Assembly (NCBI GenBank): GCA_963580285.1
Contig: OY757023.1
Coordinates: 88,685,108-88,749,107, forward strand
DNA from: Lucinisca nassula
Lineage: Eukaryota; Mollusca; Bivalvia; Lucinida; Lucinidae
Length of the DNA: 64,000 bases
Direction: 5' to 3'
The notes under the pieces were generated by a model. That model had not been told where the DNA came from. It searched no databases and worked only from the letters and a program-made list of their open reading frames with translations. A program made the position numbers and the translations under genes. Of this stretch, positions 63,819-64,000 are shown one piece after another (the stretch's first letter is position 1; each line of letters begins with the position of its first letter).

Positions 63819-64000
63819 AAAGAGAAATTACAACTCACAGAGGATTTTCCAGATAAATCTTTCATAGAGGATTTTCCAGATAGACCACAAATCGGCTGAT
63901 AAATGTTCGAGGTTTCATGCAAGTATTCGTATGTTTGACGTTTCATTCCGTTATTCTATTTAGAAGTCTATCTCTAGACCCAAGCAAGTTTTTACTTCGG
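63819..64000. other. unassigned sequence at the window end
   Basis: A short direct repeat AGAGGATTTTCCAGATA occurs near 63,838 and 63,866. Nothing else is seen. Confidence 0.4.

Noticed and set aside
1..64000. CRISPR arrays, bacterial operons, promoters with -35/-10 boxes
   Set aside because: Repeat spacing and content do not fit CRISPR, and the element types are those of an animal nuclear genome.

Overview
This window looks like repeat-dense, AT-rich nuclear DNA from a bivalve mollusc, probably a heterodont clam. The reasons are a Penelope-like element of the Naiad type with in-frame TGA codons, several tRNA-derived SINE families, GGTCA-rich tandem-unit repeats and hairpin MITEs of the kind seen in bivalves. 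I found no convincing host protein-coding gene, rRNA gene, stand-alone tRNA gene or CRISPR array. Every long open frame belongs to a retroelement. Species assignment is inference.

Family names used below are local to this annotation. M1 and M2 are related MITEs of about 270 bp with a central ~50-bp palindrome. F is a ~300-bp SINE-like repeat ending in a GTTAAACCTCAAATCAAAC tail. SINE-A to SINE-E are tRNA-headed repeats. A and S are the two blocks of a large inverted duplication.

Layout. 1-20 kb is a mosaic of hairpins, SINEs, tandem-unit elements, microsatellites and MITEs, with one decayed LINE RT fragment at 11.6-11.9 kb. 20-25.5 kb holds a 5'-truncated Naiad on the + strand, Naiad 3' fragments, MITEs and a GGTCA-rich element. 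25.96-29.68 kb is a 5'-truncated but otherwise intact Jockey/CR1-like LINE with a perfect 14-bp target-site duplication. 30-41 kb holds more MITEs and SINEs, a decayed Naiad (33.8-36.8 kb, - strand), and two copies of an identical 46-nt hammerhead ribozyme (31.5 kb -, 40.5 kb +).

41.55-60.88 kb is one structure: A, S, A reversed, S reversed. The two A arms (about 5.6 kb each) are nearly identical. S is about 1.2 kb but is interrupted by a 5.74-kb Naiad insertion; the second S copy at 59.66-60.88 kb is the matching empty site. The inserted Naiad is a tandem of a 5'-truncated copy (51,475-53,055) and a full-length copy (47,314-51,474), the pseudo-LTR arrangement typical of Penelope-like elements. 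The full-length copy encodes an N-terminal GIY-YIG endonuclease, a CxC linker and a C-terminal reverse transcriptase. It forms one continuous frame except for four TGA codons, at least three of which fall where cysteine is expected, so it is best read as a multi-selenocysteine protein. 61-64 kb has a (CT)n tract and an array of ~150-bp units.
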